From JABFSS01 sp964449445 (GTDB lineage: Bacteria > Patescibacteriota > Gracilibacteria > Peribacterales > Peribacteraceae), in assembly GCA_964449445.1 (NCBI GenBank), contig CAYUZT010000009.1:8451-72450 (forward strand): 64,000 nucleotides of DNA, given 5' to 3'. This document shows, piece after piece, positions 1-6,929 of this stretch (positions are counted from its first letter, which is position 1; the number at the start of each line of letters is the position of its first letter). Below the pieces are notes generated by a model. It had not been told where the DNA came from. It made no database searches and saw only the letters and a list, made by a program, of their open reading frames with translations. The position numbers and the translations under genes were made by a program.

Positions 1-639
1 CATTACACTGGTATCCGATTCGTCCAGATCAATCTCCGATGTTTCCGTGAGAGCGAGCAGCAGAGCAGAAATGAATCGCGCCCTGTAATCCTTGTTTATC
101 GCATTCTCATGCAGAATGCTGTTGATTTCCTCCGCAGCCTTGTGGAATTCCTCCTCGGATATTTCAATGTCCGCAATTGCCCCGCTCTTCGACTCCAGAA
201 TGCGCTGAGTTTGACCGACTGACAAAAGCCCTGTTACCTCCACTTCGTTCTCTGTGATCGTTTCCCACGATCCATTATTGAAGTATTGGCTTTTTGCTAC
301 ATAGCCTTCTTCCTCGCTGCCAGCAATTCCTGTGATGAAAAGTGCTTTGATCTTCTTTTTCTCGTTGATTTTGTCAGCGTAGTCCTCACGAGCTTCCTTG
401 AGGGCAGTATCGAGCTTCTTCCGCTCATTCTTCGCTTCGATCACATAGCATGTCGTATCCGAAAGCATCACAACATTCTCAGGTTTCAGCCCTCCGATTG
501 CTTCGCGGATTGCCTCAATGCGATGGCACTCTTGCTGAGTGTAAATCTGCTCCTTCTTCCATTCCTTCTTTGTCAGTTCTTCCAGAATAAACCTGTAGGC
601 GTGAACTTCCGATGCCGTTGATACTGCTTGGCGTGCCAT
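1..639 (-). CDS. Restriction-modification enzyme, N-terminal part (runs off the window)
   Basis: The minus strand is open from the ATG at 639 to the window edge, giving 213 codons of a longer protein. It begins MARQAVSTASEVHAYRFIL. Around residues 57-75 it reads D-T-T-C-Y-V-I-E-A-K, the D...ExK pattern of PD-(D/E)XK nucleases. It continues into a charged helix and then a helical stretch leading towards what would be a methyltransferase domain. This layout is seen at the N-terminus of type IIG enzymes and of N-6 DNA methylases with a fused HsdR-like nuclease. The methylase and target-recognition parts lie outside the window, so the subtype is open. The family call is inference from the nuclease motif and length; the reading frame itself is clear. 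Confidence 0.6.
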   Translation of the reverse strand, partial: MARQAVSTASEVHAYRFILEELTKKEWKKEQIYTQQECHRIEAIREAIGGLKPENVVMLSDTTCYVIEAKNERKKLDTALKEAREDYADKINEKKKIKALFITGIAGSEEEGYVAKSQYFNNGSWETITENEVEVTGLLSVGQTQRILESKSGAIADIEISEEEFHKAAEEINSILHENAINKDYRARFISALLLALTETSEIDLDESDTSVM

Positions 640-787
640 GCCGAATCATCGAAGCGTTTTTCTAGGCGTTTGAAAAGCGATTCGTGAAGCGGCTTTCGAG
701 AAATGTTGTGGAATGAGCGTTCCCCTGTCACGGCTCCTTTATGTTGCCGTATATCTTCCTAGTCTTCAAGGGATAGTCGCCTTTTTT

Positions 788-1261
788 TTAGACATGACAA
801 GACCCCAAACCACGCTTCCGCAAATACTGCTGGTGATACTCCTCCGCAGGATAGAAATTCGTGAACGGAACAATCTGCGTCACGATGGGTCGTTTGAATT
901 TCCCTGATTGATCCAATGTTGAGGTGAAGTTCTGTGCCAGAGTCTCCTGCTCAGGTGTATGGAAGAAGATCACGGATCGGTACTGATCACCAATATCGGG
1001 ACCCTGTTGATTCATCGTTGTCGGATTGTGGTTCTCGTAGAAAATCGTGAGCAGATCGTCGTAGGAAACTTTCTCCGAGTCATAGGTGACCTGCACCGCC
1101 TCGGCATGGCCGGTGGTCCCTGTGCACACCATCTCGTACGTGGGATCCTTGGTTGTGCCTCCGCCGTAGCCGACCTGGGTCGAAAGAACGCCGGGCGTTT
1201 GCAAAAACGTCTCCTCCACTCCCCAGAAGCATCCAGCGGCGAAGGTGGCAAGTTCAGTCAT
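788..1261 (-). CDS. msrA: Peptide methionine-S-sulfoxide reductase MsrA
   Basis: This 157-aa protein reduces methionine-S-sulfoxide in proteins and free methionine. It carries the catalytic GCFWG motif at residues 9-13 right after the start, and the family blocks VGYGGG, GHAEAV, FYENHNPTT and QYRS follow in order. The C-terminus ends in GLGSCHV, which supplies a possible resolving cysteine. The start at 1261 puts GCFWG at the usual distance from the N-terminus; the frame extends further upstream, but that part is not MsrA-like. A separate msrB-type lipoprotein lies at 62904, so both stereoisomers can be handled, here in the cytosol. The gene lies just downstream of a charged small protein on the same strand. 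Confidence 0.95.
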   Translation of the reverse strand: MTELATFAAGCFWGVEETFLQTPGVLSTQVGYGGGTTKDPTYEMVCTGTTGHAEAVQVTYDSEKVSYDDLLTIFYENHNPTTMNQQGPDIGDQYRSVIFFHTPEQETLAQNFTSTLDQSGKFKRPIVTQIVPFTNFYPAEEYHQQYLRKRGLGSCHV

Positions 1262-1265
1262 ATAT

Positions 1266-1580
1266 TTATACGGTCTGCGTGGGCTTTTCGGTTTGCCCCT
1301 GCACTTTGTCGGCATCGGCTTTGCGTTTCTCATCATCCTGCAGTTTCCTCGCGTCTTCCTTCTGATTGATCGTCAAAATCCCCTTCTTTGAATCTTCCTC
1401 CTTCGCCTTCTTCGAGTCCTGCTCTAATTTCTTCACGGTCACATCGCGCCGCAGCTTCGCACGGTCCTGCGCTATTTTGCGCTCCTGCTTGCGCTTGAGC
1501 TCATCCATCTTATGCGGATCGAGTGCGCGGTTGCTTTCCGCTTTCTTCATCTGCCGCTTGTAATCGGCGTCTTCGAACAT
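1266..1580 (-). CDS. Lys/Glu-rich hypothetical protein
   Basis: A 104-aa protein beginning MFEDADYKRQMKK. It is almost entirely charged (Lys, Glu, Asp, Arg, Gln) with no hydrophobic core and should form a long helix or coiled coil or be disordered. It ends 4 bases before the msrA start and is probably co-transcribed with it. The frame extends upstream through a GC-rich repeat reading like PSPRPSPAGEG. That segment matches the repeat family found inside ileS, so I place the start after it, at 1580. I do not recognise a family. Confidence 0.6.
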   Translation of the reverse strand: MFEDADYKRQMKKAESNRALDPHKMDELKRKQERKIAQDRAKLRRDVTVKKLEQDSKKAKEEDSKKGILTINQKEDARKLQDDEKRKADADKVQGQTEKPTQTV

Positions 1581-1597
1581 AAGGAGAGTATACCCCT

Positions 1598-1636
1598 CTC
1601 CCGCGGGAGAGGGTCTGGGTGAGGGGCCTGAAAGAT
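1598..1636. repeat. GC-rich palindromic repeat (PSPAGEG type)
   Basis: The stretch contains cctctcccgcgggagagg followed by tctgggtgagggg. When translated it reads PSPRPSPAGEG. The same type of sequence is found in frame inside ileS near 26380-26500, so this is one member of a dispersed repeat family. Confidence 0.6.
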
Positions 1637-1650
1637 GTACACTGTACATA

Positions 1651-1731
1651 GTGCCCTCGTAGCTCCCGCCTTCGTCCGCCTAGGCGGACTACGGCGGGCA
1701 GGCAGTTGGATAGAGCGCCTGGCTCGCGATC
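1651..1731 (+). pseudogene. tRNA 5' half interrupted in the D-loop by a palindromic repeat
   Basis: Bases 1651-1665 (gtgccctcgtagctc) and 1704-1731 (agttggatagagcgcctgg...) join to give a typical tRNA 5' half: acceptor strand, TA, and D-arm GCTC-AGTTGGATA-GAGC, then the start of an anticodon stem. A 38-base palindrome (1666-1703) sits exactly between GCTC and AGTTGG. No matching 3' half follows; the intact tRNA-Arg begins 20 bases later. I read this as a broken tRNA copy. Confidence 0.55.
1666..1703. repeat. Palindromic mini-repeat (cgtccgcctaggcggac core)
   Basis: The core cgtccgcctaggcggac is nearly self-complementary, flanked by ccgcctt and acggcggg arms. It lies inside the D-loop of a tRNA-like sequence. 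Repeats of this general design are common in Candidate Phyla Radiation genomes. Confidence 0.6.
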
Positions 1732-1750
1732 TTTGCCCCTTTACATCTCC

Positions 1751-1827
1751 GCTCCCTTAGCTCAACTGGATAGAGCGTCGGTCTTCGAAACCGAAGGCTG
1801 CAGGTTCAAGTCCTGCAGGGAGCACCA
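1751..1827 (+). tRNA. tRNA-Arg (anticodon UCG)
   Basis: The full cloverleaf can be drawn by eye: acceptor GCTCCCT pairs with AGGGAGC, the D-arm is GCTC/GAGC, and the anticodon stem TCGGT/ACCGA encloses the loop CTTCGAA with anticodon TCG at 1785-1787. The T-arm GCAGG/CCTGC encloses TTCAAGT. The mature body is 1751-1824 and an encoded CCA follows at 1825-1827. It reads CGA arginine codons. Confidence 0.95.
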
Positions 1828-1847
1828 TATGAACAGACCGAGGTGAG

Positions 1848-1853
1848 TATACT
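1848..1853 (+). promoter_or_regulatory. -10 box TATACT of a leaderless promoter
   Basis: TATACT ends exactly 6 nt before the ATG at 1860, so transcription would start at or next to the start codon. No good -35 is visible. The same spacing recurs at other genes in the window. Confidence 0.55.
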
Positions 1854-1859
1854 GGAGAC

Positions 1860-2855
1860 ATGCAGTCTCTCTTCCCCCGCAAACTCCGCCCCGGCGACGG
1901 CGTTCGCGTGATTGCGCCCTCGTGCAGCATGCGATCGATGCCGTGGCTGAATGCTACTGCCAAAAAGCGAGTGGCTGCGCGCATGGAAGAACTGGGACTC
2001 CACGTCTCGTTTTCCAAAAACATTGGTGAAAACGATCTACTGGAATCGAGCTCCGTCGCATCGCGCATCAGTGATCTGCACGACGCGTTCCGTGACCCGA
2101 GCGTGCACTTGATTCACTGTGTCCGCGGAGGATTCAATAGTATTGAGCTGCACCGCTCTCTGGACTTCGATCTCATCCGTAAGAATCCCAAAATACTGTG
2201 CGGATTTTCCGATATCACATCGCTTGCAACAGCGATTCATGTAAAAACAGGTCTCGTCACGTACTCTGGGCCCAACTACAACAACCTCTCACCAACCAAA
2301 GGATTCGAGTACACGCTTGAATACTTTCGACGCTGCCTGTGTACGGAAGATCCGATCGCAGTCGAGCCTTCACGGCACTGGAGTAACGATCACCGTATGA
2401 ACGCTTCGGAGAAATGGAAGTGGTCGGTGAATGATGGATATTGGATCATGCACAAAGGGAGTGCCAAAGGAACACTGCTTGGTGGCAACCTCTGCACATT
2501 CAACATGCTCCAAGGCACAGAGTTCTTCCCCGACTTGCGCGGCTCCGTTCTTTTTATTGAAGATGACTTCGAAGCGCAGCCGCATCACTTTAACGCACAC
2601 CTACAATCACTGATCCTTCAACCAGGATTCTCTGGCGTCACAGGCCTGGTGATCGGACGGTTTGAAAAAGCGTCAGGTATCACGCGCACAATCCTCCAAC
2701 ACATCATCGAAACCAAACCAGCGCTGAGGAAACTCCCCATCATCGCCAACGCCGACTTCGGCCATACTCAACCGATGATCACCTTTCCGATTGGGGGGAG
2801 GGTGAAAATCGGCGCAGAGAAGAGAGAAAGCCTCGTCGAGATCATAGAACATTGA
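1860..2855 (+). CDS. LD-carboxypeptidase / MccF-like peptidase (S66 family)
   Basis: This 331-aa protein belongs to peptidase family S66, whose members either trim the tetrapeptide of recycled peptidoglycan (LdcA) or inactivate microcin C-type aminoacyl-nucleotides (MccF). The nucleophile elbow GFSDIT places Ser at residue 117, preceded by the family segment CVRGGFNS. The later Glu (in FIEDDFE) and His (in DFGHT) complete the Ser-Glu-His triad. There is no signal peptide, so it should act in the cytosol. A leaderless-type promoter precedes the ATG. The long middle region with an SEKWKW block is more like MccF than classical LdcA, but the substrate cannot be decided from sequence alone. Confidence 0.85.
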   Translation: MQSLFPRKLRPGDGVRVIAPSCSMRSMPWLNATAKKRVAARMEELGLHVSFSKNIGENDLLESSSVASRISDLHDAFRDPSVHLIHCVRGGFNSIELHRSLDFDLIRKNPKILCGFSDITSLATAIHVKTGLVTYSGPNYNNLSPTKGFEYTLEYFRRCLCTEDPIAVEPSRHWSNDHRMNASEKWKWSVNDGYWIMHKGSAKGTLLGGNLCTFNMLQGTEFFPDLRGSVLFIEDDFEAQPHHFNAHLQSLILQPGFSGVTGLVIGRFEKASGITRTILQHIIETKPALRKLPIIANADFGHTQPMITFPIGGRVKIGAEKRESLVEIIEH

Positions 2856-2906
2856 CGCGGCAAAGACACCGGGGATAGCATAGTTTCCTTTTTCCAAAAC
2901 ATCGCT

Positions 2907-4268
2907 ATGCCCATGGAATCGGAAGATTTTCGCACGGAAGAGAGAATCGACCAAGCACTCGTAGAAGTCATGAGGCATCGGCGGCGGGAACATACTGAAG
3001 GTTTCACGCTTATTGGTTCGGAGAACCATCCGCATCCCGAAGACGTCGCCGCGTACAGGGATGCGCAAAAAGCTGGCTTTGATGGCGGATATTTTGAAGG
3101 GTATCCAGCTGACCTGAATAAAAGACCGGGCAGCGGCCGTTTTTATCAAGGATGTCTCTCTGCTGATGAACTGGAGCGATTGGCCCGGGACCGCGTTGTC
3201 CGTGTGATCGCACGGTCAAATCCCGATGCAGCCGAGGCAAACGTGCAAGCGCCCTCCGGTGCGATTGCGAACATCGCCGCGTATTTAGGCGTGCTAGAAC
3301 CGGGAGACAAGATCGTCGCACCCGATTTGAAAGACGGCTACGGTCACCTGTCATACGGAGCGGGTTCGCCAAATGTCGTTTCCAAACTCTTTAATGTTCG
3401 CAGTTACGGCGTGGACCCGGCAACGCACCTTTTGGACTATGTCGCTCTCGAACAAACCGTCAAGGAACACCAGCCCAAGCTCATCATTGGAGGCGCATCG
3501 TCGTACACACGCGATATTGACTGGAAGTATATAGTAACGATTGCTAAAGCTTATGGCGCACTCACTATGGCCGACATTTCCCATCCAGCCGGCCTCGTTG
3601 TCATTGATGCGCTGGGCGACCCCTTTGCCAACGGCGTCGACATTGTGACGTCAACAACACACAAAACTTTGCGCGGAGAGAAAGGTGCGGTGATTGTGTG
3701 GCGCAAAGATCTGGCAGAACGCATGAAAACCAAAGGCATCAATTTCTCCGTCTTTCCGGGAATGCTTGGCGGACCGAACATGGCAACGGTTGCATCGATT
3801 GCATCTACATTCCGTCGAGCACAAACTCCTCAATTCAAGCAAGAACAATTACAAACAAAGACAAATGCGGAGACACTTGCAAGAGCTCTGGAGATGCGCG
3901 GTTGGCAACTCATTACCGGAGGAACAGATAATCATCTCGTGCTTGCGGATGTAACTAAAATTGACGGGCTGAAAGCTGACGCTAACAAAGATGGCTGGAA
4001 TGCCGCCGTCGCTCTGGAAACCGGTATCGGCATCATAACGAATAAGAACAGTATTCCCAGGACCGAGGGAACCCCCATCCGCCCGGTAGGACTACGGATG
4101 GGAACACCTGCAATGACTGCACGCGGACTGCAGGAGACCGAGGTACGGGATTTGGCAGACTGCATCGACCAAGGATTGCGCTATGCCAATGATGCCATGC
4201 GGATTGCTGCTGTACGCACAAAAGTCCGTGATATGGCTTATGCTTTCCCCGCTCCGACGTACGAGTGA
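2907..4268 (+). CDS. glyA: Serine hydroxymethyltransferase
   Basis: A 453-aa PLP enzyme that interconverts serine and glycine with transfer of a one-carbon unit to tetrahydrofolate. The PLP lysine lies in the block TSTTHKTLRGEKGA, the family's most diagnostic motif. GSGRFYQGC, a variant of the usual YAEGYPGxRYYxGC, together with APSGAIANIAAY and GLRMGTPAMTARG, are also recognisable. The N-terminus is slightly longer and the sequence is diverged from the usual bacterial GlyA (about 415-430 aa). ATGs at 2907 and 2913 are both possible starts. It lies 51 bases after the S66 peptidase on the same strand. Confidence 0.93.
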   Translation: MPMESEDFRTEERIDQALVEVMRHRRREHTEGFTLIGSENHPHPEDVAAYRDAQKAGFDGGYFEGYPADLNKRPGSGRFYQGCLSADELERLARDRVVRVIARSNPDAAEANVQAPSGAIANIAAYLGVLEPGDKIVAPDLKDGYGHLSYGAGSPNVVSKLFNVRSYGVDPATHLLDYVALEQTVKEHQPKLIIGGASSYTRDIDWKYIVTIAKAYGALTMADISHPAGLVVIDALGDPFANGVDIVTSTTHKTLRGEKGAVIVWRKDLAERMKTKGINFSVFPGMLGGPNMATVASIASTFRRAQTPQFKQEQLQTKTNAETLARALEMRGWQLITGGTDNHLVLADVTKIDGLKADANKDGWNAAVALETGIGIITNKNSIPRTEGTPIRPVGLRMGTPAMTARGLQETEVRDLADCIDQGLRYANDAMRIAAVRTKVRDMAYAFPAPTYE

Positions 4269-4360
4269 TGACGCATAAAGAATCTGGACAACGACGACTC
4301 GTCTGGTACGCTTCCGCTTGTGAATACCGCCTACGTCCTCTTCTGCTCTCCCTCTTCCTC

Positions 4361-4447
4361 CTCCTGCTGCTGTCAGCAGAGGGTGAGTTGTAGGTAGAAC
4401 GAGAGTCGTACGCCTATCTCACCCTCGCAAAGAAGAGGGTGTTTTTG
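4361..4447 (+). promoter_or_regulatory. Possible terminator/antiterminator switch in a structured leader
   Basis: The segment ctcaccctc (4418-4426) can pair with gagggtgag upstream (4379-4387) or with gagggt downstream (4435-4440). The second pairing makes a terminator followed by gttttt. A further hairpin, ctgctg-ctgt-cagcag, lies at 4364-4379. Two mutually exclusive stems of this kind are the layout of an attenuator or riboswitch. I cannot match it to a known aptamer. Confidence 0.35.
4420..4447 (+). terminator. Rho-independent terminator after glyA
   Basis: Stem accctc/gagggt with loop gcaaagaa, followed by gtttttg. It lies about 150 bases after glyA and before the small protein at 4469. 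Confidence 0.65.
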
Positions 4448-4468
4448 TATTCTCTTTCCCCTATCCCC

Positions 4469-4762
4469 ATGAACAATCTCGATAATCACAACACAGGCGA
4501 TGACAATCAGTTCCGAGGCACCGAACAATCCCTTCAATATGATCCAAGCGATAACAAGTACTACATCATTTCTCAGGCTCCTGCGCCTGTGACCAGAATA
4601 AATGGCACTAGGTATCAAAGTATGGAACTCAACGGCACAGGACCCGTCGTCGGTTGGGAAAGATTGAATGACGCAACAGAAGCGAATGCGTTCCTCCAGC
4701 GTGGCGGACGATGGCGAATTTCTCTTGCTTTGTTACCACAGGGATCTTCAGAAGAGAGCTGA
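4469..4762 (+). CDS. Hypothetical small protein
   Basis: A 97-aa polar protein beginning MNNLDNHNTGDDNQ, with no signal peptide or membrane segment. It lies between a terminator and the first Cys-rich gene, whose promoter overlaps its 3' end (TATACT at 4765). I see no recognisable domain. The frame could start at 4439, but that codon lies within the terminator, so I use 4469. Confidence 0.4.
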   Translation: MNNLDNHNTGDDNQFRGTEQSLQYDPSDNKYYIISQAPAPVTRINGTRYQSMELNGTGPVVGWERLNDATEANAFLQRGGRWRISLALLPQGSSEES

Positions 4763-4778
4763 GGTATACTCCCTCTCC

Positions 4779-6434
4779 ATGCCCTCCTGCCGTTCCTGCA
4801 GCGCACAATTCGAGCTTCTGCCCGGCGAAGCTGCTCTGCACGAGAAGATCACGTCGACCTTCGAAACGGGACCCATGGACCCGCCAGGAGACTGCCCCGA
4901 CTGCCGCTTGCAGCGGAAAATGGCGTGGCGGAATGAGCGGCATTTGTATCACCGGAAATGTGATAAAACCGCGAAGATAATCCTCTCGGTGTACCCGGAA
5001 AAGACTCCATTTCCTGTCTACGAACGTGCAGCATGGTGGAAAGATGACTGGGATGCACTGGAGTTTGGAAGATCATGCGATTTCACTCGCACCTTCTTCG
5101 AACAATTCCAGGAACTTTTGAATGTCGTGCCCCGCTCCGCGCTCAATTCGGTGAACGTGGAGAACTGCGACTACTGCAACTTCGCCTTCGATGCGCGTAA
5201 CTGTTATCTCGCGCACCTCTGCTACCGCAGCGAAGGAATGCTCTTCTGCTACTGGATGCTCGACTGCAAAGATGATGTTGATTGCAGTTTTTGCCTGAAG
5301 ACTGAGCGCTGTTACGACTGTACCGATTGCAATCACTCCTACGGGTGTCACTCGTGCGTGCTTTCGCATACGTGCAGCGATTGTTCCTTCCTCTACGACT
5401 GCCGCGCCTGCACGGAATGCTTCGGCTGCGTGGGATTGCGTCGCAAAACACACTGCATGTTCAACGAACAACTGACGAAGGAGGAGTACAACAAGCGGCT
5501 GACCGAAATGGATCTGCAGAACCCAACACATGTGAAAGCGGTGAGGGATCGAGTTCTCGAGCTACGCAAGTCGCACCCTCACCTGTATTCGATTCAAGAC
5601 AAAACTGAAAACTGCAGTGGTGACTATATCTTCGAATCCAAAGACTGCCATCGGTCCTACCAGATCTACCGGTCCCAGGACTGCATGTACATCCAGGACT
5701 GCGAAACGAAAGATGCCCTGCATGATTACCACATCGGATGGTCGGAACTGACCTATGAAAGCTACTCGTCCGTTCGCCAGCGCTCTACCGCATTCTGCAT
5801 TCAATGCTGGGATGGTCACGACATGTTCTACAGCGATAATTGCCAGTCCTGCAGCCACTGCTTTGGCTGCGTCAGGCTTCGCCACAAACAGTACTGCATC
5901 TTGAACAAGCAGTACTCCAAAGAGGAATATCTCAAACTCCTTCCAAAGATTGTCGCGATGATGAAACAATCAGACGAATGGGGCAGATTTTTTCCGATCT
6001 CGATGAGTCCATTCGCATACAACGAAACGATGGCGCAGCAGGATTACCCTTTAACGGAATCTGAGGTGAAGAAACGCGGCTGGCGGTGGACAAAAGAGAG
6101 TATGGCAACGACCGGCAAGGAGACTCTGAAAGATGTGCCTCAGAGGATTCAGGATGTCCCGGAATCCATCACCAAAGAAGTCCTTGGCTGCACTGCGTGC
6201 AAGCGAAACTATAAAATTATCCCGCAGGAACTGGCGCTCTACCGGCAGATGAGCATTCCACTGCCAGGCATCTGCCCCGAATGCCGATACGGTGAGCGAT
6301 TGAAGAATCGCAATCCGCGGAAGCTTTGGAAGAGGACATGCGGAAAGTGTGGGGAGGAACTGGAGACGACCTTTAGCCCGGAAAGATCGGAAGTGATTTA
6401 TTGTGAAACCTGCTACCTTAAAACTGTGTATTAA
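4779..6434 (+). CDS. Cysteine-rich zinc-ribbon repeat protein, paralogue 1
   Basis: A 551-aa protein with several dozen cysteines. It opens with a zinc ribbon (MPSCRSC then CPDC) and closes with another (CTACKRN / CPECRYGE) and a third (CGKCGEEL / CETCY). The middle has dense C-x2-C and C-x5-C spacing, and the unit CFGCVGLRRKTHCMFNEQ...KEEY occurs twice (about residues 220-245 and 370-395). The regular cysteine ladder suggests a beta-solenoid, but that is inference. Proteins of this type are widespread in Candidate Phyla Radiation genomes, sometimes labelled CaiB/BaiF in databases without good reason; the function is unknown. TATACT 8 nt upstream (4765-4770) supports this start. A paralogue follows at 6930. 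Confidence 0.85.
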   Translation: MPSCRSCSAQFELLPGEAALHEKITSTFETGPMDPPGDCPDCRLQRKMAWRNERHLYHRKCDKTAKIILSVYPEKTPFPVYERAAWWKDDWDALEFGRSCDFTRTFFEQFQELLNVVPRSALNSVNVENCDYCNFAFDARNCYLAHLCYRSEGMLFCYWMLDCKDDVDCSFCLKTERCYDCTDCNHSYGCHSCVLSHTCSDCSFLYDCRACTECFGCVGLRRKTHCMFNEQLTKEEYNKRLTEMDLQNPTHVKAVRDRVLELRKSHPHLYSIQDKTENCSGDYIFESKDCHRSYQIYRSQDCMYIQDCETKDALHDYHIGWSELTYESYSSVRQRSTAFCIQCWDGHDMFYSDNCQSCSHCFGCVRLRHKQYCILNKQYSKEEYLKLLPKIVAMMKQSDEWGRFFPISMSPFAYNETMAQQDYPLTESEVKKRGWRWTKESMATTGKETLKDVPQRIQDVPESITKEVLGCTACKRNYKIIPQELALYRQMSIPLPGICPECRYGERLKNRNPRKLWKRTCGKCGEELETTFSPERSEVIYCETCYLKTVY

Positions 6435-6442
6435 AACAGGTT

Positions 6443-6504
6443 TCACCCTGAGCGAGCGAAGCGAGTCGAAGGGCGAGAAGTGTTATTTGAAGACAGTGTA
6501 CTGA
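6443..6504 (+). pseudogene. Repeat plus duplicate of the Cys-rich gene 3' end
   Basis: After the stop of paralogue 1 comes a repeat (caccctgagcgagcgaagcg, then agtcgaaggg). Directly after it the reading GEKCYLKTVY-stop (6472-6504) repeats the gene's own ending, CETCYLKTVY-stop. The codons differ at most third positions (for example TATTTGAAGACA against TACCTTAAAACT). It is a remnant of another allele or paralogue, not a gene. Confidence 0.6.
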
Positions 6505-6526
6505 CCCTCTCACTGGATCTCGTACG

Positions 6527-6775
6527 TCACGAACGCTTCTTAGATTTAGCATTCCAAACCGAAATGACGTCGTCCATTTTCTTCTGCGTAGGCTTATCCA
6601 CGATAATCTCTTTTGCAATGACTTGCGTCTCGGTTCGCGTGCCGATGGAAAGACGTCCGTCGGCATAATCTGTCAGGAGAATGCGCACAACAGTTGCGAG
6701 CGGCGTGTGCTCCTTCTGTGCGCGCTTGGCAGCCCGATCTCTCGTCATTTTATCGATGGCAATGGATGTTTGCAT
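6527..6775 (-). CDS. Antitoxin-like small protein (RelB/ribbon-helix-helix type)
   Basis: An 82-aa protein: MQTSIAIDKMTRDRAAKRAQ, then TPLATVVRILLTDYADGRLS. A short N-terminal strand followed by two helices of this pattern is typical of RHH/RelB-like DNA-binding antitoxins, where the strand reads DNA in a dimer. The basic C-terminus is unassigned. No toxin gene is adjacent on either side, so it is either an orphan or a stand-alone regulator. A TATAGT-like -10 lies about 17 nt upstream of the start. Confidence 0.5.
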   Translation of the reverse strand: MQTSIAIDKMTRDRAAKRAQKEHTPLATVVRILLTDYADGRLSIGTRTETQVIAKEIIVDKPTQKKMDDVISVWNAKSKKRS

Positions 6776-6929
6776 AGATGAAGTAGTGAAGAACTATAGG
6801 AATTATATAGGAATTACATATACGGAGTCAACTGACGAATTTGTGGATCAGCGGTAGTTTTCTGCGAAGAGTGTTACATGAAAGTGGTGTAGTGAGATAA
6901 AATATCTTTCTATAGAGAAAACGTGCCCG

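Noticed and set aside
4779..6434. CoA-transferase (CaiB/BaiF) identity for the Cys-rich protein
   Set aside because: It has no CoA-transferase motifs; the sequence is dominated by C-x2-C ribbons. That name appears to be a carried-over label.
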